Below, piece after piece: positions 15,386 through 23,881 of a stretch of DNA of 64,000 bases. Position numbers and translations under genes: made by a program. The first letter of the stretch is position 1. Every line of letters begins with the position of its first letter. The stretch is from NCBI GenBank assembly GCA_964590435.1, contig CAZPWT010000019.1:20327-84326 (forward strand), given 5' to 3'. The notes under the pieces are model-generated. The model was not told the origin of the DNA. It did not search any database and saw only the letters and a program-made list of their open reading frames with translations. This DNA comes from WSZJ01 sp964590435 (GTDB taxonomy: Bacteria; Planctomycetota; MHYJ01; WSZJ01).

Positions 15386-16510
15386 GTGCTGAGAAAAGTC
15401 TTCGCCGCAGTGGCGGTGGGCGTGCTGTCGACGCCGGTGTGGGCGGACGGCGGGAAGTCGCTTGATCCCGCGTCGTACGCGATCGGGGACCGGGACGCCT
15501 ACGAGGACGACTACTCGGACGAGTTCGACAAGGCGACGGAGGGCGAGCACAAGGCCCGCACGAACACGAAGGAACGCCTGACCGAGAAGTCCTGGACGTT
15601 CTTCGAGTTCATCAAGGACGGCGACCCGATGTGGAGCGCGCCGCTGGCGTTCGAAGGCGGCGGGCCGTTCCAGAGCCTGAACACGCGGTGGCCGATGGAA
15701 GCCGCCTCGACGATCGACTTCAAGCGGTTCTACTTCGAACTCAGCGGCCAGATGTTCAACCAGCAGTTCGACGAGACGAACCAGGACGAGGACGTGCACT
15801 GGGTCGGCCGCCTGAACCTCGGGATCGCCCGGCTGCGCTTCGGCCTCCCGATCCGGCTGGAAGTCGGGCTGAAGTACACCTTCGGCGAACTGACGGACCT
15901 CCATAACAATGACATCTTCTGGTACGTCGGGCGGACGGCGGTGATCCGCGACTACTCGCGTCACGTGGGGTCGAAGGCGATCGAGTTGAACGTGAAGTGG
16001 AACCTGTACCGTCACGCGGACGGGATCAGCGGGTTTGCGTTCAACATCAAGGGCAAGAAGTCGATGGCCGAGCGGAGCGACCTGCTCGACACGACGGGGT
16101 ACGAAGCGGGTGCGAACCTGATCTTCTCGCTGAAGGCGGGGCGTTTCTCGTTCCACGGCAACATCGGCGCGATCTACACCGAGAACACGGGCACGCTGTT
16201 CTACGTGCTGCCCGATCATCCGACCGACACGACGCCGCACCACCCGGAGATCCGTCCGTTCGCGACGTGCGGGCTGGCGATTACGTTCGAGATCTTCGAC
16301 TTCCTGATGCTCATCGGGCAGATCGAGGCGCAGACCAACGCGTGGCGGGTGGTCCTGGACGATACATACACGCGGCACCTGTCGGCGACGCCGTCGCTCG
16401 GTCTCCGGGCCCGAGTCGGGCCGATGATCATCGAGGCCGGCATCGGTCGTGGCATCAACGACAACTCGGCGCGCGTGCAGGGCGAGGTGACGGTCGGCAT
16501 CAAGTTCTAA
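15386..16510 (+). CDS. Outer-membrane beta-barrel protein
   Basis: A 374-residue product starting with GTG 5 nt after AAGGAGG. It has a signal peptide (LRKVFAAVAVGVLSTPVWA), an acidic N-terminal stretch (YEDDYSDEFD), and then many alternating hydrophobic/polar strands with aromatic girdles such as RFYFELSGQMFNQQF, LEVGLKYTFGEL and RPFATCGLAITFEIF. It ends in Phe (EVTVGIKF), the signature of BAM-inserted outer-membrane proteins. It is probably a channel or structural barrel; the substrate is unknown. It is monocistronic, with a perfect terminator downstream. Confidence 0.8.
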   Translation: MLRKVFAAVAVGVLSTPVWADGGKSLDPASYAIGDRDAYEDDYSDEFDKATEGEHKARTNTKERLTEKSWTFFEFIKDGDPMWSAPLAFEGGGPFQSLNTRWPMEAASTIDFKRFYFELSGQMFNQQFDETNQDEDVHWVGRLNLGIARLRFGLPIRLEVGLKYTFGELTDLHNNDIFWYVGRTAVIRDYSRHVGSKAIELNVKWNLYRHADGISGFAFNIKGKKSMAERSDLLDTTGYEAGANLIFSLKAGRFSFHGNIGAIYTENTGTLFYVLPDHPTDTTPHHPEIRPFATCGLAITFEIFDFLMLIGQIEAQTNAWRVVLDDTYTRHLSATPSLGLRARVGPMIIEAGIGRGINDNSARVQGEVTVGIKF

Positions 16511-16525
16511 CGAAGAGGCATCCGG

Positions 16526-16559
16526 ACGGCCGGCGCCAGTGCGCCGGCCGTTTTTTTTT
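16526..16559 (+). terminator. Strong intrinsic terminator after the barrel protein
   Basis: A perfect 11-bp stem pairs 16526-16536 with 16541-16551 around a CAGT loop and is followed by a run of at least nine T. Confidence 0.95.
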
Positions 16560-16591
16560 GCCCTTTGCGCGGCGGCGACCGCAATCCGCGT

Positions 16592-16620
16592 TTGACCGAT
16601 CCCCGTCAGGCGCCTAGAAT
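16592..16620 (+). promoter_or_regulatory. Promoter of the nucleotidyltransferase-pil gene cluster
   Basis: TTGACC (16592-16597) and TAGAAT (16615-16620) are 17 bp apart, about 42 nt before the TTG start at 16670. Confidence 0.7.
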
Positions 16621-16669
16621 TGCGTCGATCGCCGGGTTCCCCGGCACAACTCTTCCACGGAGATCCCTC

Positions 16670-17410
16670 TTGAAGGCCCTTCTCCTCGGCGCCGGCTACG
16701 GTACCCGCCTCTATCCCCTGACCAAGGACCGCCCCAAGCCGCTTCTGTCGATCGGGCGCAAGCCCATGGTCGAATGGATCATCGACCGCCTCATCAGCGT
16801 CCCCGGCCTCGACGGCATCTCGCTCGTCACGAACTCCCGCTTCGCCGCGCAATTCGAGGATTGGCGCCGCGGATACCGGGGCCCCGTGCCGGTGACGATT
16901 CACGACGACGGCACCACCACGAACGAAAACCGCCTCGGGGCGGTCGGCGACATCCAGTTCTCGATCCGGAAGGGCAAGATCGACGACGACCTGCTCGTCG
17001 TGGCGGGCGACAACCTGTTCGAATTCGACGCCGCGAAGGCGGTGGCGTTCGGGAAGAAGAAGGGCGGGCCGGTGGTGTGCCTGAAGGACATGAAGGAGGC
17101 GGGGCCGCTGATCAGCCAGTACTCGGTGGTGACGCTGGACGCGAACGAACGCATCACGGACTTCGAGGAGAAGCCGGCGAAGCCGAAGACGAGCCTGATC
17201 TCGATCTGCCTGTACTACTTCCCGAAAGCCACCCTCCCGCTGGTCGACAAGTACCTCGCCGCGGGGAACAACAAGGACCAGCCAGGCTGGTACATCCAGT
17301 GGCTCGTCAAGCAGGTCCCGACCTACGGCTGCGTCATCGACGGGCTCTGGTTCGACATCGGCGACATCGAGTCCTACAACAAGGCCAACGCCATTTTCGA
17401 GAAGCGCTGA
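16670..17410 (+). CDS. Sugar-phosphate nucleotidyltransferase
   Basis: A 246-residue NTP_transferase-fold enzyme starting with TTG, just after CACGGAGA. The N-terminal signature LLGAGYGTRLYPLTKDRPKP (residues 4-23) binds the nucleotide triphosphate. LLVVAGDNLFEFD carries the metal-binding aspartate, FEEKPAKPKTSLIS the sugar-binding loop, and FDIGDIESYNKA the second metal aspartate. It activates a sugar phosphate (glucose- or mannose-1-phosphate type, exact sugar unknown) to an NDP-sugar for envelope glycans. It is 6 nt upstream of pilM and shares its promoter, so it may supply pilin or surface glycosylation. Confidence 0.9.
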   Translation: MKALLLGAGYGTRLYPLTKDRPKPLLSIGRKPMVEWIIDRLISVPGLDGISLVTNSRFAAQFEDWRRGYRGPVPVTIHDDGTTTNENRLGAVGDIQFSIRKGKIDDDLLVVAGDNLFEFDAAKAVAFGKKKGGPVVCLKDMKEAGPLISQYSVVTLDANERITDFEEKPAKPKTSLISICLYYFPKATLPLVDKYLAAGNNKDQPGWYIQWLVKQVPTYGCVIDGLWFDIGDIESYNKANAIFEKR

Positions 17411-17416
17411 CCGCCC

Positions 17417-18463
17417 ATGGCCTCGCGATCCCTGCTCGGGCTCGACATCGGCTCCCGCTTCATCAAGGCAGCCGAGCTGACGGAGTCCAGGGGGGGGCTG
17501 GCGCTGACCGGGTGGGCGCGGGCGGAGGTCACGCAGCCCGAGGGGTTGCCGGACCTGCTGCGGGACATCGTGACGCGGGCGGGGTGGCGGGGGAAGCGGG
17601 TGGCGACGTCGGTGTCGGGGCGCAACGTGATCGTCCGGTACATCTCGCACCGGCGCGTCCCGGACGCGGAGCTCGCCAACAGCCTCAAGTACGAGGTGAG
17701 CAAGTACCTCCCCTTCGAGCCCGAGATCGGGTACGTGGATTGGGAGCGCCTCGAGGAGCCGGGCGGGGCGATCGCGGAAGCGCCCGGGGCGGCGGGGCAG
17801 GGAGAGATGCGCGTGCTGCTCGCCGCCGCGCGCCGCGACGCGGTGGACGAGCACGTCGCGCTGCTCGAGAAGATCGGCCTGAAGCCGGCGATCGTGGACG
17901 TCGACGCCTTTGCGCTCGGCAACGCGTTCGAGCTCCGCGCGATGGCCAGCCCGGCGTTGGCCGAGCGCACCGCCGCGGTCCTCGACATCGGCGCGCTCAA
18001 GACCAGCCTCACGATCATGAAGCCGTTCTCCAGCTACTACTTCACGCGCGAGATCTACGTCGCGGGCAACGACTTCACAGGCGAGATCGGCCGCGCGCTC
18101 GGGACGGACGCGGAATCGGCGGAGCAGGCGAAGCGGCTGCAGGTGGACCGGGTGGAGGAGATGAAGCTGGCGGTGGTGCCGTTGCTGGAGGATCTCTGCC
18201 ACGAGGTGCAGCTGTCGTTCGACCACTTTGAGCAGCAGTTCGAGCGGCCGGTCGAGGGGATCTGGCTGACGGGCGGCGGGGCGGGGACGCCGGGGCTGGC
18301 GGAGGCGATCCAGTCGAAGTTCGGGAAACTGCCGTCGCGGTGGGACCCGACGGAGGGGCTGCCGGTGCAGGGCGACGTGAACGCGACGGACCTGAAGGGC
18401 GCGGCGGTGCAGGCGGCGATCGCGGTGGGGCTGGCGAGCCGCGTGAAGGACGAGAGCCGATGA
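17417..18463 (+). CDS. pilM: Type IV pilus assembly protein PilM
   Basis: A 348-residue actin-like ATPase. The phosphate-1 motif GLDIGSRFIKAAEL (residues 8-21), the second nucleotide motif AAVLDIGALKTSLTI (about 193-207) and the late WLTGGGAGTPGLAEAI are all typical of PilM. PilM lies on the cytoplasmic side and binds the N-terminal tail of PilN, linking the pilus motor to the envelope-spanning alignment complex. Its stop overlaps the pilN start by 4 nt (ATGA), and the order pilM-N-O-(P)-Q is conserved. Confidence 0.92.
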   Translation: MASRSLLGLDIGSRFIKAAELTESRGGLALTGWARAEVTQPEGLPDLLRDIVTRAGWRGKRVATSVSGRNVIVRYISHRRVPDAELANSLKYEVSKYLPFEPEIGYVDWERLEEPGGAIAEAPGAAGQGEMRVLLAAARRDAVDEHVALLEKIGLKPAIVDVDAFALGNAFELRAMASPALAERTAAVLDIGALKTSLTIMKPFSSYYFTREIYVAGNDFTGEIGRALGTDAESAEQAKRLQVDRVEEMKLAVVPLLEDLCHEVQLSFDHFEQQFERPVEGIWLTGGGAGTPGLAEAIQSKFGKLPSRWDPTEGLPVQGDVNATDLKGAAVQAAIAVGLASRVKDESR

Positions 18464-19110
18464 TCCGGATCAACCTGCTTCCCGCCGAGCGGAGAAAGCG
18501 CGCGTCGAAGCCGCTGCCGCGGATGACCGGGCTGGTGGCGGCCGCGGTGCTGGTGGCGGCGTCGGCGGGGACGGCGCTGTGGGCGGCGAAGGAAGCGGAC
18601 TCGCTGCGGAAGCAGGTCGAGGCGAAGGACGCGGAGCTGGAGAAGGCGCGGCGGGCGACGGCGGAGATCGTGCGGATCGAGGCGGAGCTGGCGCCGCTCC
18701 GGCGCAAGGCGGCGGTCGCCGAGCGGGTAGACCGGGCACGGCGCGGGACTTGGGCGCGCCGGCTGGACCGGGTCGCCGCGATCCTCGACGGCCAGGCAGC
18801 GCGCGTGTGGCTGACCTCGGCGCGCGGGTCGCAGCGGATCGGCGCCGCGGCCGGGGGGCCCGAGGCGACGCTCGAGCTGGCGTGCGAAGCGTCGGCCGAC
18901 CCGGACGGCGCGGCGCCGATGGGGCACGTGACCGGGGACTTTGTCGACGCGCTTCGGAAGGCGTTCGTGGGGCCCGACGGCGATTTCACGCGGTACGACG
19001 ACCGGTACGCGGAGCAGGCGACGGCGCGCCCCGGCACGATCGAGGGCTGGTCGGAGGCGTTCGTCGTGCGGCTCTTCCGCGACCGCGCCGCGTCGGAGGG
19101 ATCGCGATGA
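18460..19110 (+). CDS. pilN: Type IV pilus alignment protein PilN
   Basis: The 216-residue product begins MIRINLLPAERRKR, the INLLP motif by which PilN tails dock on PilM. A single membrane helix follows (MTGLVAAAVLVAASAGTALW, about residues 22-41), then a coiled coil to about residue 90 and a periplasmic ferredoxin-like domain. PilN and PilO form the inner-membrane ring of the alignment complex. It overlaps both neighbours by 4 nt. Confidence 0.88.
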   Translation: MIRINLLPAERRKRASKPLPRMTGLVAAAVLVAASAGTALWAAKEADSLRKQVEAKDAELEKARRATAEIVRIEAELAPLRRKAAVAERVDRARRGTWARRLDRVAAILDGQAARVWLTSARGSQRIGAAAGGPEATLELACEASADPDGAAPMGHVTGDFVDALRKAFVGPDGDFTRYDDRYAEQATARPGTIEGWSEAFVVRLFRDRAASEGSR

Positions 19111-19667
19111 GGCTGCACGGCCGCACCGGCGCGGTCCTCGGCGTGGCGCTCGTCGCCTCGGCGGCGCTCGCGGCGATCTCCGTCCACCTGCGCTCTTCCC
19201 GCATCGGCCCGGCGCGCGACCGGCTGGACGTGCTGGACGAAGCGCTGCAGCGCGAGCGGAAGGCGGCCGCGCAGCGCGGGGCGATCGAGGAGGAGAAGGC
19301 GCGGCTGGAAGCGCGGCAGGCGGAGTTCCGGACGCTGCTTCCGTCGGACGGGGCGGACCTCGAGGCGCTGCGGCGCGCGCTGACGGAGGCCGCGGCGCGG
19401 GCGGGGGTGCTCGTGACGGCCGTGCGCCCGTCGCCGGCCCCGGCGCAGCCGTCGAGCGTCGAGGAAATCGCCGTGTCCGTCGAGGCGCGCGGCGACTTCG
19501 CCTCGCTCGGCCGTTTCCTTCACGCGGTCGAGACGCTTCCACGCGCTCTCACCGTGGACCAGTTCGAGCTGAAGCCGGCGGTGGAGGAAGAGCGGCGGCC
19601 CGAGACGACGGGGGCGACGCTGGCGCTGCGGCTGACGGTGTGGCGCGTGCGGGAGGAGGGGCGATGA
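19107..19667 (+). CDS. pilO: Type IV pilus alignment protein PilO
   Basis: A 186-residue bitopic protein with a short cytoplasmic tail, one membrane helix (AVLGVALVASAALAAISVHL), a coiled coil (LDEALQRERKAAAQRGAIEE) and a periplasmic domain with the usual PilO feature of comparing and combining values around FASLGRFLHAVETLPR. It pairs with PilN. Assignment rests on fold pattern and position between pilN and the secretin, because PilO sequences diverge strongly. Confidence 0.82.
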   Translation: MRLHGRTGAVLGVALVASAALAAISVHLRSSRIGPARDRLDVLDEALQRERKAAAQRGAIEEEKARLEARQAEFRTLLPSDGADLEALRRALTEAAARAGVLVTAVRPSPAPAQPSSVEEIAVSVEARGDFASLGRFLHAVETLPRALTVDQFELKPAVEEERRPETTGATLALRLTVWRVREEGR

Positions 19668-21214
19668 AGCGACTCCTGGCGATGGTGCTGCTGCTGCCGG
19701 CGGCGGGGTGGGCGCAGGGGCGCGCGGAGCTGTCGGCGGACCTGTGGTTCCGGGCGAGCGGGAAGGACGGGCGGTGGGCGGGGTACGCGCGGGTGAAGGT
19801 GGAGAGCGCGTCGGAGGACGGGAAACCGGTGACGCGGTTCTACGAGGAGGGGTCGGTCGAGTTCGACGGGACGTCGCGCGGGTGGCGGGAGGAATGGACG
19901 CTGGACCAGGACCTGGCGCCGTTGCGCGGGCTGTCGCGGACGCGGGACGGCGCGGTGGAGATCGAGATCGCGTCGGCGTTCGACGGGCGGCAGCTCGTGC
20001 GCCGGGCGGTCGCGCCCGCGGTCGAGCGCGTGCAGCCGTGGACGCGCGACCGCGCGTGCTGGCCCGCGGGATTCGCGCCGGCGGCCCTTCTCCGCCGCTA
20101 CGGCCCATGGAAGCCCGGGATGGAGATGAGCGTCTCGGCGTTCGTGGCGCGGATGGAGGACGGAGGGCTTTCGATCGGGGAAGACGGGTGGCGGGTGACG
20201 GTGAAGGGCCGCGGGCCGCGCGGCGTGGCGGACCTGGAGGAGGACTGCTGGACGCTCGAGGCGTCGCCGGCGGGGGGAAGCGGCGTGGCGGCGACGATCG
20301 TGGTGGACGGGCGCGGGCTGCCGGTGGAGACGGCGGGGCCCGGGTGGACGATGAAGCGGGTGCGCGGGGAGCGGGAGGCGAAGGACGGCCGGGACTTCGC
20401 GTGGGCGCACGGCGGGCGGCGCGACCCGTTCCGGCCGGTGCTGACGCCGCGGGAAGTGAAGAGGATCGGCGAGGGGGCGACGCCGACGATCGAGCTGTCG
20501 GCGGCGGAGATCCGGGCGATCGTGGACGACGCCCGGGCGCGGCTCGACGCGATGCGGGCCGCCGCTTCCCTGCCCGAGGCGGACCGCGAGAAGGCGCTCG
20601 CGGAGAATTCGCGGGGGATCCGTGCGGCGGCGGCGCGGCTGCGCGAGGCCGGAGCGGCGGAGCGGCTGGACGAGATCCGTGCGGCGGCGGCGCGGCTGTA
20701 CGACCCGGCGCTGGCGGCGGTGTCGACGGCGAAGGCGCAGTTCCGCGAGATCCGCGAGGCATTCGAGGCGGGGGACGCGGCGTCGCTGGCGAAGATCGGG
20801 CCGCTGATGGCGTCGGTGCACGAGCTGGCGTCGGACCCGGACCTGGCGGGGCGGCCGGAGCAGGCGACGGTGCGCGCGATCGAGGACGAGGCCGGCGGTC
20901 TGGACCGCCGGGCGGCGATCCGCCTGGAGGGGCTCGACCGGATGCGCGACCGCCGCCCCAACGGCGTCATGGTCGTGAAGAACCCGACGGAAGTGCCGGT
21001 CGACCTCGGCGTGGACATCGCGGGGGTGCCGCTGGAAGCGCACCCGAAGATCACGGTGCGCGGAGGCGCGGCGGTGGCCCTGATGGGCGACCGCTCGTAC
21101 TCCGTGGGCGACGCGATCGAGGGAGTCGACGGATGCCGCGTGAAGGAAATCCTGCAGGACGCGGTCGTTGTGGAGTACCGCGGCGAGCTGATCCGCATGA
21201 GGGTCGGCGAATGA
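19664..21214 (+). CDS. Large exported protein in the PilP position of the pilus operon
   Basis: A 516-residue product with a signal peptide (MKRLLAMVLLLPAAGWAQ). The N-terminal half is a beta-rich domain of about 250 residues with no recognised family. Next comes GGRRDPFRPVL, which matches the RDPF motif of PilP, then a long Ala/Arg/Glu helical coiled coil (about 280-430). The end is a small beta domain (YSVGDAIEGVDGCRVKEILQ, then VVEYRGELIRMRV) like the homology region of PilP and GspC that contacts the secretin. Ordinary PilP is about 170-180 residues, so this would be a PilP enlarged by two domains. It overlaps pilO by 4 nt and lies 73 nt upstream of the secretin. Confidence 0.6.
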   Translation: MKRLLAMVLLLPAAGWAQGRAELSADLWFRASGKDGRWAGYARVKVESASEDGKPVTRFYEEGSVEFDGTSRGWREEWTLDQDLAPLRGLSRTRDGAVEIEIASAFDGRQLVRRAVAPAVERVQPWTRDRACWPAGFAPAALLRRYGPWKPGMEMSVSAFVARMEDGGLSIGEDGWRVTVKGRGPRGVADLEEDCWTLEASPAGGSGVAATIVVDGRGLPVETAGPGWTMKRVRGEREAKDGRDFAWAHGGRRDPFRPVLTPREVKRIGEGATPTIELSAAEIRAIVDDARARLDAMRAAASLPEADREKALAENSRGIRAAAARLREAGAAERLDEIRAAAARLYDPALAAVSTAKAQFREIREAFEAGDAASLAKIGPLMASVHELASDPDLAGRPEQATVRAIEDEAGGLDRRAAIRLEGLDRMRDRRPNGVMVVKNPTEVPVDLGVDIAGVPLEAHPKITVRGGAAVALMGDRSYSVGDAIEGVDGCRVKEILQDAVVVEYRGELIRMRVGE

Positions 21215-21225
21215 CCCTCATCGCA

Positions 21226-21254
21226 TTGATGCCCTGCACGTCAGGACGTAGGAT
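21226..21254 (+). promoter_or_regulatory. Internal promoter for the secretin gene
   Basis: TTGATG (21226-21231) and TAGGAT (21249-21254) are 17 bp apart in the only real gap of the pil cluster, allowing separate transcription of pilQ. Confidence 0.55.
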
Positions 21255-21287
21255 GTCGCCCTTCCCGCAGACCATCGGAGCCACGAC

Positions 21288-23207
21288 ATGACTTTCCGCC
21301 TCGCCTCCCGCCTGGCCGGTGCCGTGGTCGCGCTCTCGTTCGTGTCGGCCGCGGCCGAGGAGCCCGCGGGGACCGGGACCGTTCTGGGCGCGGGCCCCGA
21401 AGACCTCCGCCCGCAGGACGCCACCGTGTCGCTCGACGTCCGCGACATGCCCCTGCCTGAAATCCTCCGCCGCCTCACCGCAACGACCGGCGTAAACGTG
21501 GTGGCGGAAGCGGGGATCGAGGACAAGGTGACGGTGACGCTGCTGGAGGTGCCGTGGCGCGAGGCGCTGGCGGAGGTGTGCCGGCGGACGAAGACGGTGC
21601 CGCGGGACGTGTCGGAGCGGCTGGTGCGGGTCGAGCGGCCGCCGCGCGTGACGGCGGACTTCAAGAATTCGCCGCTTCTCGAGATCATCGACGTGCTCGC
21701 CGGCAAGGCGGGCGCAAACATCGTGATCGCGCCGGAGGTGGACGCGAAGACGCGGATCACGATGCGGTTCCAGGACGTGCCGTGGAACGACGCGCTGGAT
21801 GCGCTGGTGAAGACGGCGGGGTACACGGTGGTGACGGAGGCGTCGGGGATCGTCCGGATCGTGGCGCAGGAGAATTTGGAGAAGCAACTCGAGACGCGGT
21901 CGTTCGCGTTCCGGTACCTGCGGCCGCAGGACCTGTACCGGCCGCGCATCAAGGCGGACACGCTGGTCGGGGACCCCAAGGGCGTGGACGAGCCGGTGAA
22001 GCAGTTCACGGCGCTGGACGCGCTGCGGTCGGCCCTGACGCGGCGCGGCGACCGCGCGATCGGGTCGCTGCAGTACATCCAGGACGCCAACACGATCATC
22101 GTGACGGACACGGTCCCGGCGCTGGACCAGATCCGGCGGCTGGTGGAGCGGCTCGACGTCGAGCCGTACCAGGTGCACCTCGAGTGCAAGGTCGTGACGA
22201 CGACGAACGCGGACCTCGCGCAGGTCGGCATCCTTTACTCCTCCGGCAAGCAGCGCGGCCTCTCGGTCGGCTCGTCCGTCGTCTTCCTCCCCAACCACGC
22301 GGGCGGCTCGACGTTCTTCGGCGGCGGCGCTCTCGGATCCACGCCGTTCACCGGCCCCAACTCGACGATCCGTCGCTCCCGCCTCCCGTTCGGCATCGGC
22401 GAGGACGCCGTCGGCTCCGACGCCTTCTGGGCCACCGACTTCGGCATCACCGCCACCCTCCGTCTCTTCCAGCAGGACTCGGACTCCCGCATCGACCAGG
22501 CCCCCAGCCTCACCGCCCTCTCCGACGCCGAGGCCACCCTCTTCGTCGGCGAAACCGTCCGCTGGGGCGTCGTCGACGTCGCCTCCACCCAGAGCGGCAC
22601 GACGACGTCTTCCCTCAAGGAAGCGCCGAATTCGCCGATCCAGGTCGGGTTCCAGCTCCTCGTCGTGCCGCACGTCGTCCCCGGCACGAACCGCATCGTC
22701 ATGACGCTCATCCCCCAGACGAACCAGCTCACCGGGTCGTCGCTCGCCCTGCCCGGCTTCGACGAGTTCGAGCTCATCACCGGCGGCGTCAACGGCACGC
22801 AGCGCGTCTTCCTCCCGCGCCTCGCCACCACCTCTGTCCTCACCCGCATGCTCGTCGAGTCCGGCAGCACCGCCGTCGTCGGCGGCCTCGTCGAGGACCG
22901 CGACTCCCGCACCCTCGACAAGGTGCCACTCCTCGGCGACATCCCCATCGTCGGCCACCTCTTCCGCCACACCGACTCCACCAAGATCAAGAACCACATC
23001 ATGGTCTTCGTCACCCCGCGCATCGTCCGCTCCGCCTCCTCCTCGGCCGCCGCGGCCGCCGCGAAACTCGACGAAGCCAGCGCCCGCGAAGCCTCCGAGA
23101 ACGAACGCCTCAAGCAGGGGCTGACGCCGGAGGAGTGGGAAGAGAAGCTCCGGAAGGCGCGCGAGGACGAGGCCCGCGAGCACGACCGGCTGAAGAACGG
23201 AAAGTGA
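21288..23207 (+). CDS. pilQ: Type IV pilus secretin PilQ
   Basis: A 639-residue secretin with a signal peptide. The N-terminal region has two STN/N0-N1-type repeats (VSLDVRDMPLPEILRRLTAT near 45 and PLLEIIDVLAGKAGANIVIA near 130), then an N3-like domain ending in TNTD-like IQDANTIIVTDTVPALDQIR (about 265-284). The C-terminal half is the outer-membrane gate (LAQVGILYSSG onward), with the diagnostic VPLLGDIPIVGHLFR near residue 548. It ends in a charged helical tail (about 590-639) rich in Glu/Lys/Arg and Ala. It forms the pore through which the pilus leaves the cell. Confidence 0.92.
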   Translation: MTFRLASRLAGAVVALSFVSAAAEEPAGTGTVLGAGPEDLRPQDATVSLDVRDMPLPEILRRLTATTGVNVVAEAGIEDKVTVTLLEVPWREALAEVCRRTKTVPRDVSERLVRVERPPRVTADFKNSPLLEIIDVLAGKAGANIVIAPEVDAKTRITMRFQDVPWNDALDALVKTAGYTVVTEASGIVRIVAQENLEKQLETRSFAFRYLRPQDLYRPRIKADTLVGDPKGVDEPVKQFTALDALRSALTRRGDRAIGSLQYIQDANTIIVTDTVPALDQIRRLVERLDVEPYQVHLECKVVTTTNADLAQVGILYSSGKQRGLSVGSSVVFLPNHAGGSTFFGGGALGSTPFTGPNSTIRRSRLPFGIGEDAVGSDAFWATDFGITATLRLFQQDSDSRIDQAPSLTALSDAEATLFVGETVRWGVVDVASTQSGTTTSSLKEAPNSPIQVGFQLLVVPHVVPGTNRIVMTLIPQTNQLTGSSLALPGFDEFELITGGVNGTQRVFLPRLATTSVLTRMLVESGSTAVVGGLVEDRDSRTLDKVPLLGDIPIVGHLFRHTDSTKIKNHIMVFVTPRIVRSASSSAAAAAAKLDEASAREASENERLKQGLTPEEWEEKLRKAREDEAREHDRLKNGK

Positions 23208-23254
23208 CCGCGGAGCCCGGCGAAGCGGCCGATCCGCGCCCCGCACGGCACCCC

Positions 23255-23881
23255 ATGCCCCCCGCGTCTCCTCCCTCCAGCCGCTTCCTGTACCGCCTCC
23301 GGTTCGAGAAAACCGGCCCGGCGCGGTTCTATTCGCACCACGACATGATGCGCCTGTTCGAGCACGGCCTCCGGCGCGCCGAGTTCCCGCTCTCGCTTTC
23401 CGCGGGGTTCAACCCGCGTCCCCGCGTCACGTTCCTGTCCGCGCTTCCCCTCGGCGTCGAGTCCGTCGACGAATGGGTGGAGGTCGAGCTGACGGAGGAG
23501 CTGGACGCGGAGGAGTTCGGGAAGCGGATGACGGGGCAGTTCCCGGAGGGAGTGAGGATCCGGGAGGCGGGAGCGGCGGTGGGACGGGTCGCGGCGGTGG
23601 AGGCGGAGTACGAGGCGTCGCTCGGGGAAGCGGCGGTGGACGTGGCGGCGCTGCTGGCGCGGAAGGAAATCCCGGTCGAGCGCCGGACGTCCGAGGGCGC
23701 GGCGCGGACGGTGGACATCCGGCCGTGGATCCTGCGCGCGGAGGCGGCGGGCGGGAAGCTGACGTTCGCGATCCGGATCACGGACAACGGGTCCGCGCGG
23801 CCGGAGGAGGTCCTTCGCGAGCTGGGCGTGCCCGGAGCGCGCGTGATGCGGACGAAGACCGTGATGGCGGCGAAAAAATGA
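23255..23881 (+). CDS. DUF2344 (TIGR03936) protein, radical SAM-linked family
   Basis: A 208-residue protein with the signature YRLRFEKTGPARFYSHHDMM, RRAEFPLSLSAGFNPRPRVT and ALPLGVESVDEWVEVEL of the DUF2344/TIGR03936 family. Its members are normally fused to, or encoded beside, a radical SAM protein (TIGR03960). Here no such partner is adjacent; the next gene is RNase E/G, overlapping by 4 nt. A GTG at 23204 overlapping the pilQ stop is an alternative start that would add 17 residues; I prefer ATG 23255 because the conserved region begins soon after. The family's biochemical role is uncertain. Confidence 0.85.
   Translation: MPPASPPSSRFLYRLRFEKTGPARFYSHHDMMRLFEHGLRRAEFPLSLSAGFNPRPRVTFLSALPLGVESVDEWVEVELTEELDAEEFGKRMTGQFPEGVRIREAGAAVGRVAAVEAEYEASLGEAAVDVAALLARKEIPVERRTSEGAARTVDIRPWILRAEAAGGKLTFAIRITDNGSARPEEVLRELGVPGARVMRTKTVMAAKK

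Noticed and set aside
15368..18226. 952-codon minus-strand frame opposite the barrel, nucleotidyltransferase and pilM genes
   Set aside because: It spans three well-supported plus-strand genes, has biased Arg/Pro/His content and no domain signature.
18075..20762. 895-codon minus-strand frame across the pil genes
   Set aside because: Proline/arginine/alanine repeats are typical of an antisense shadow; pilN, pilO and the PilP-position gene explain the region.
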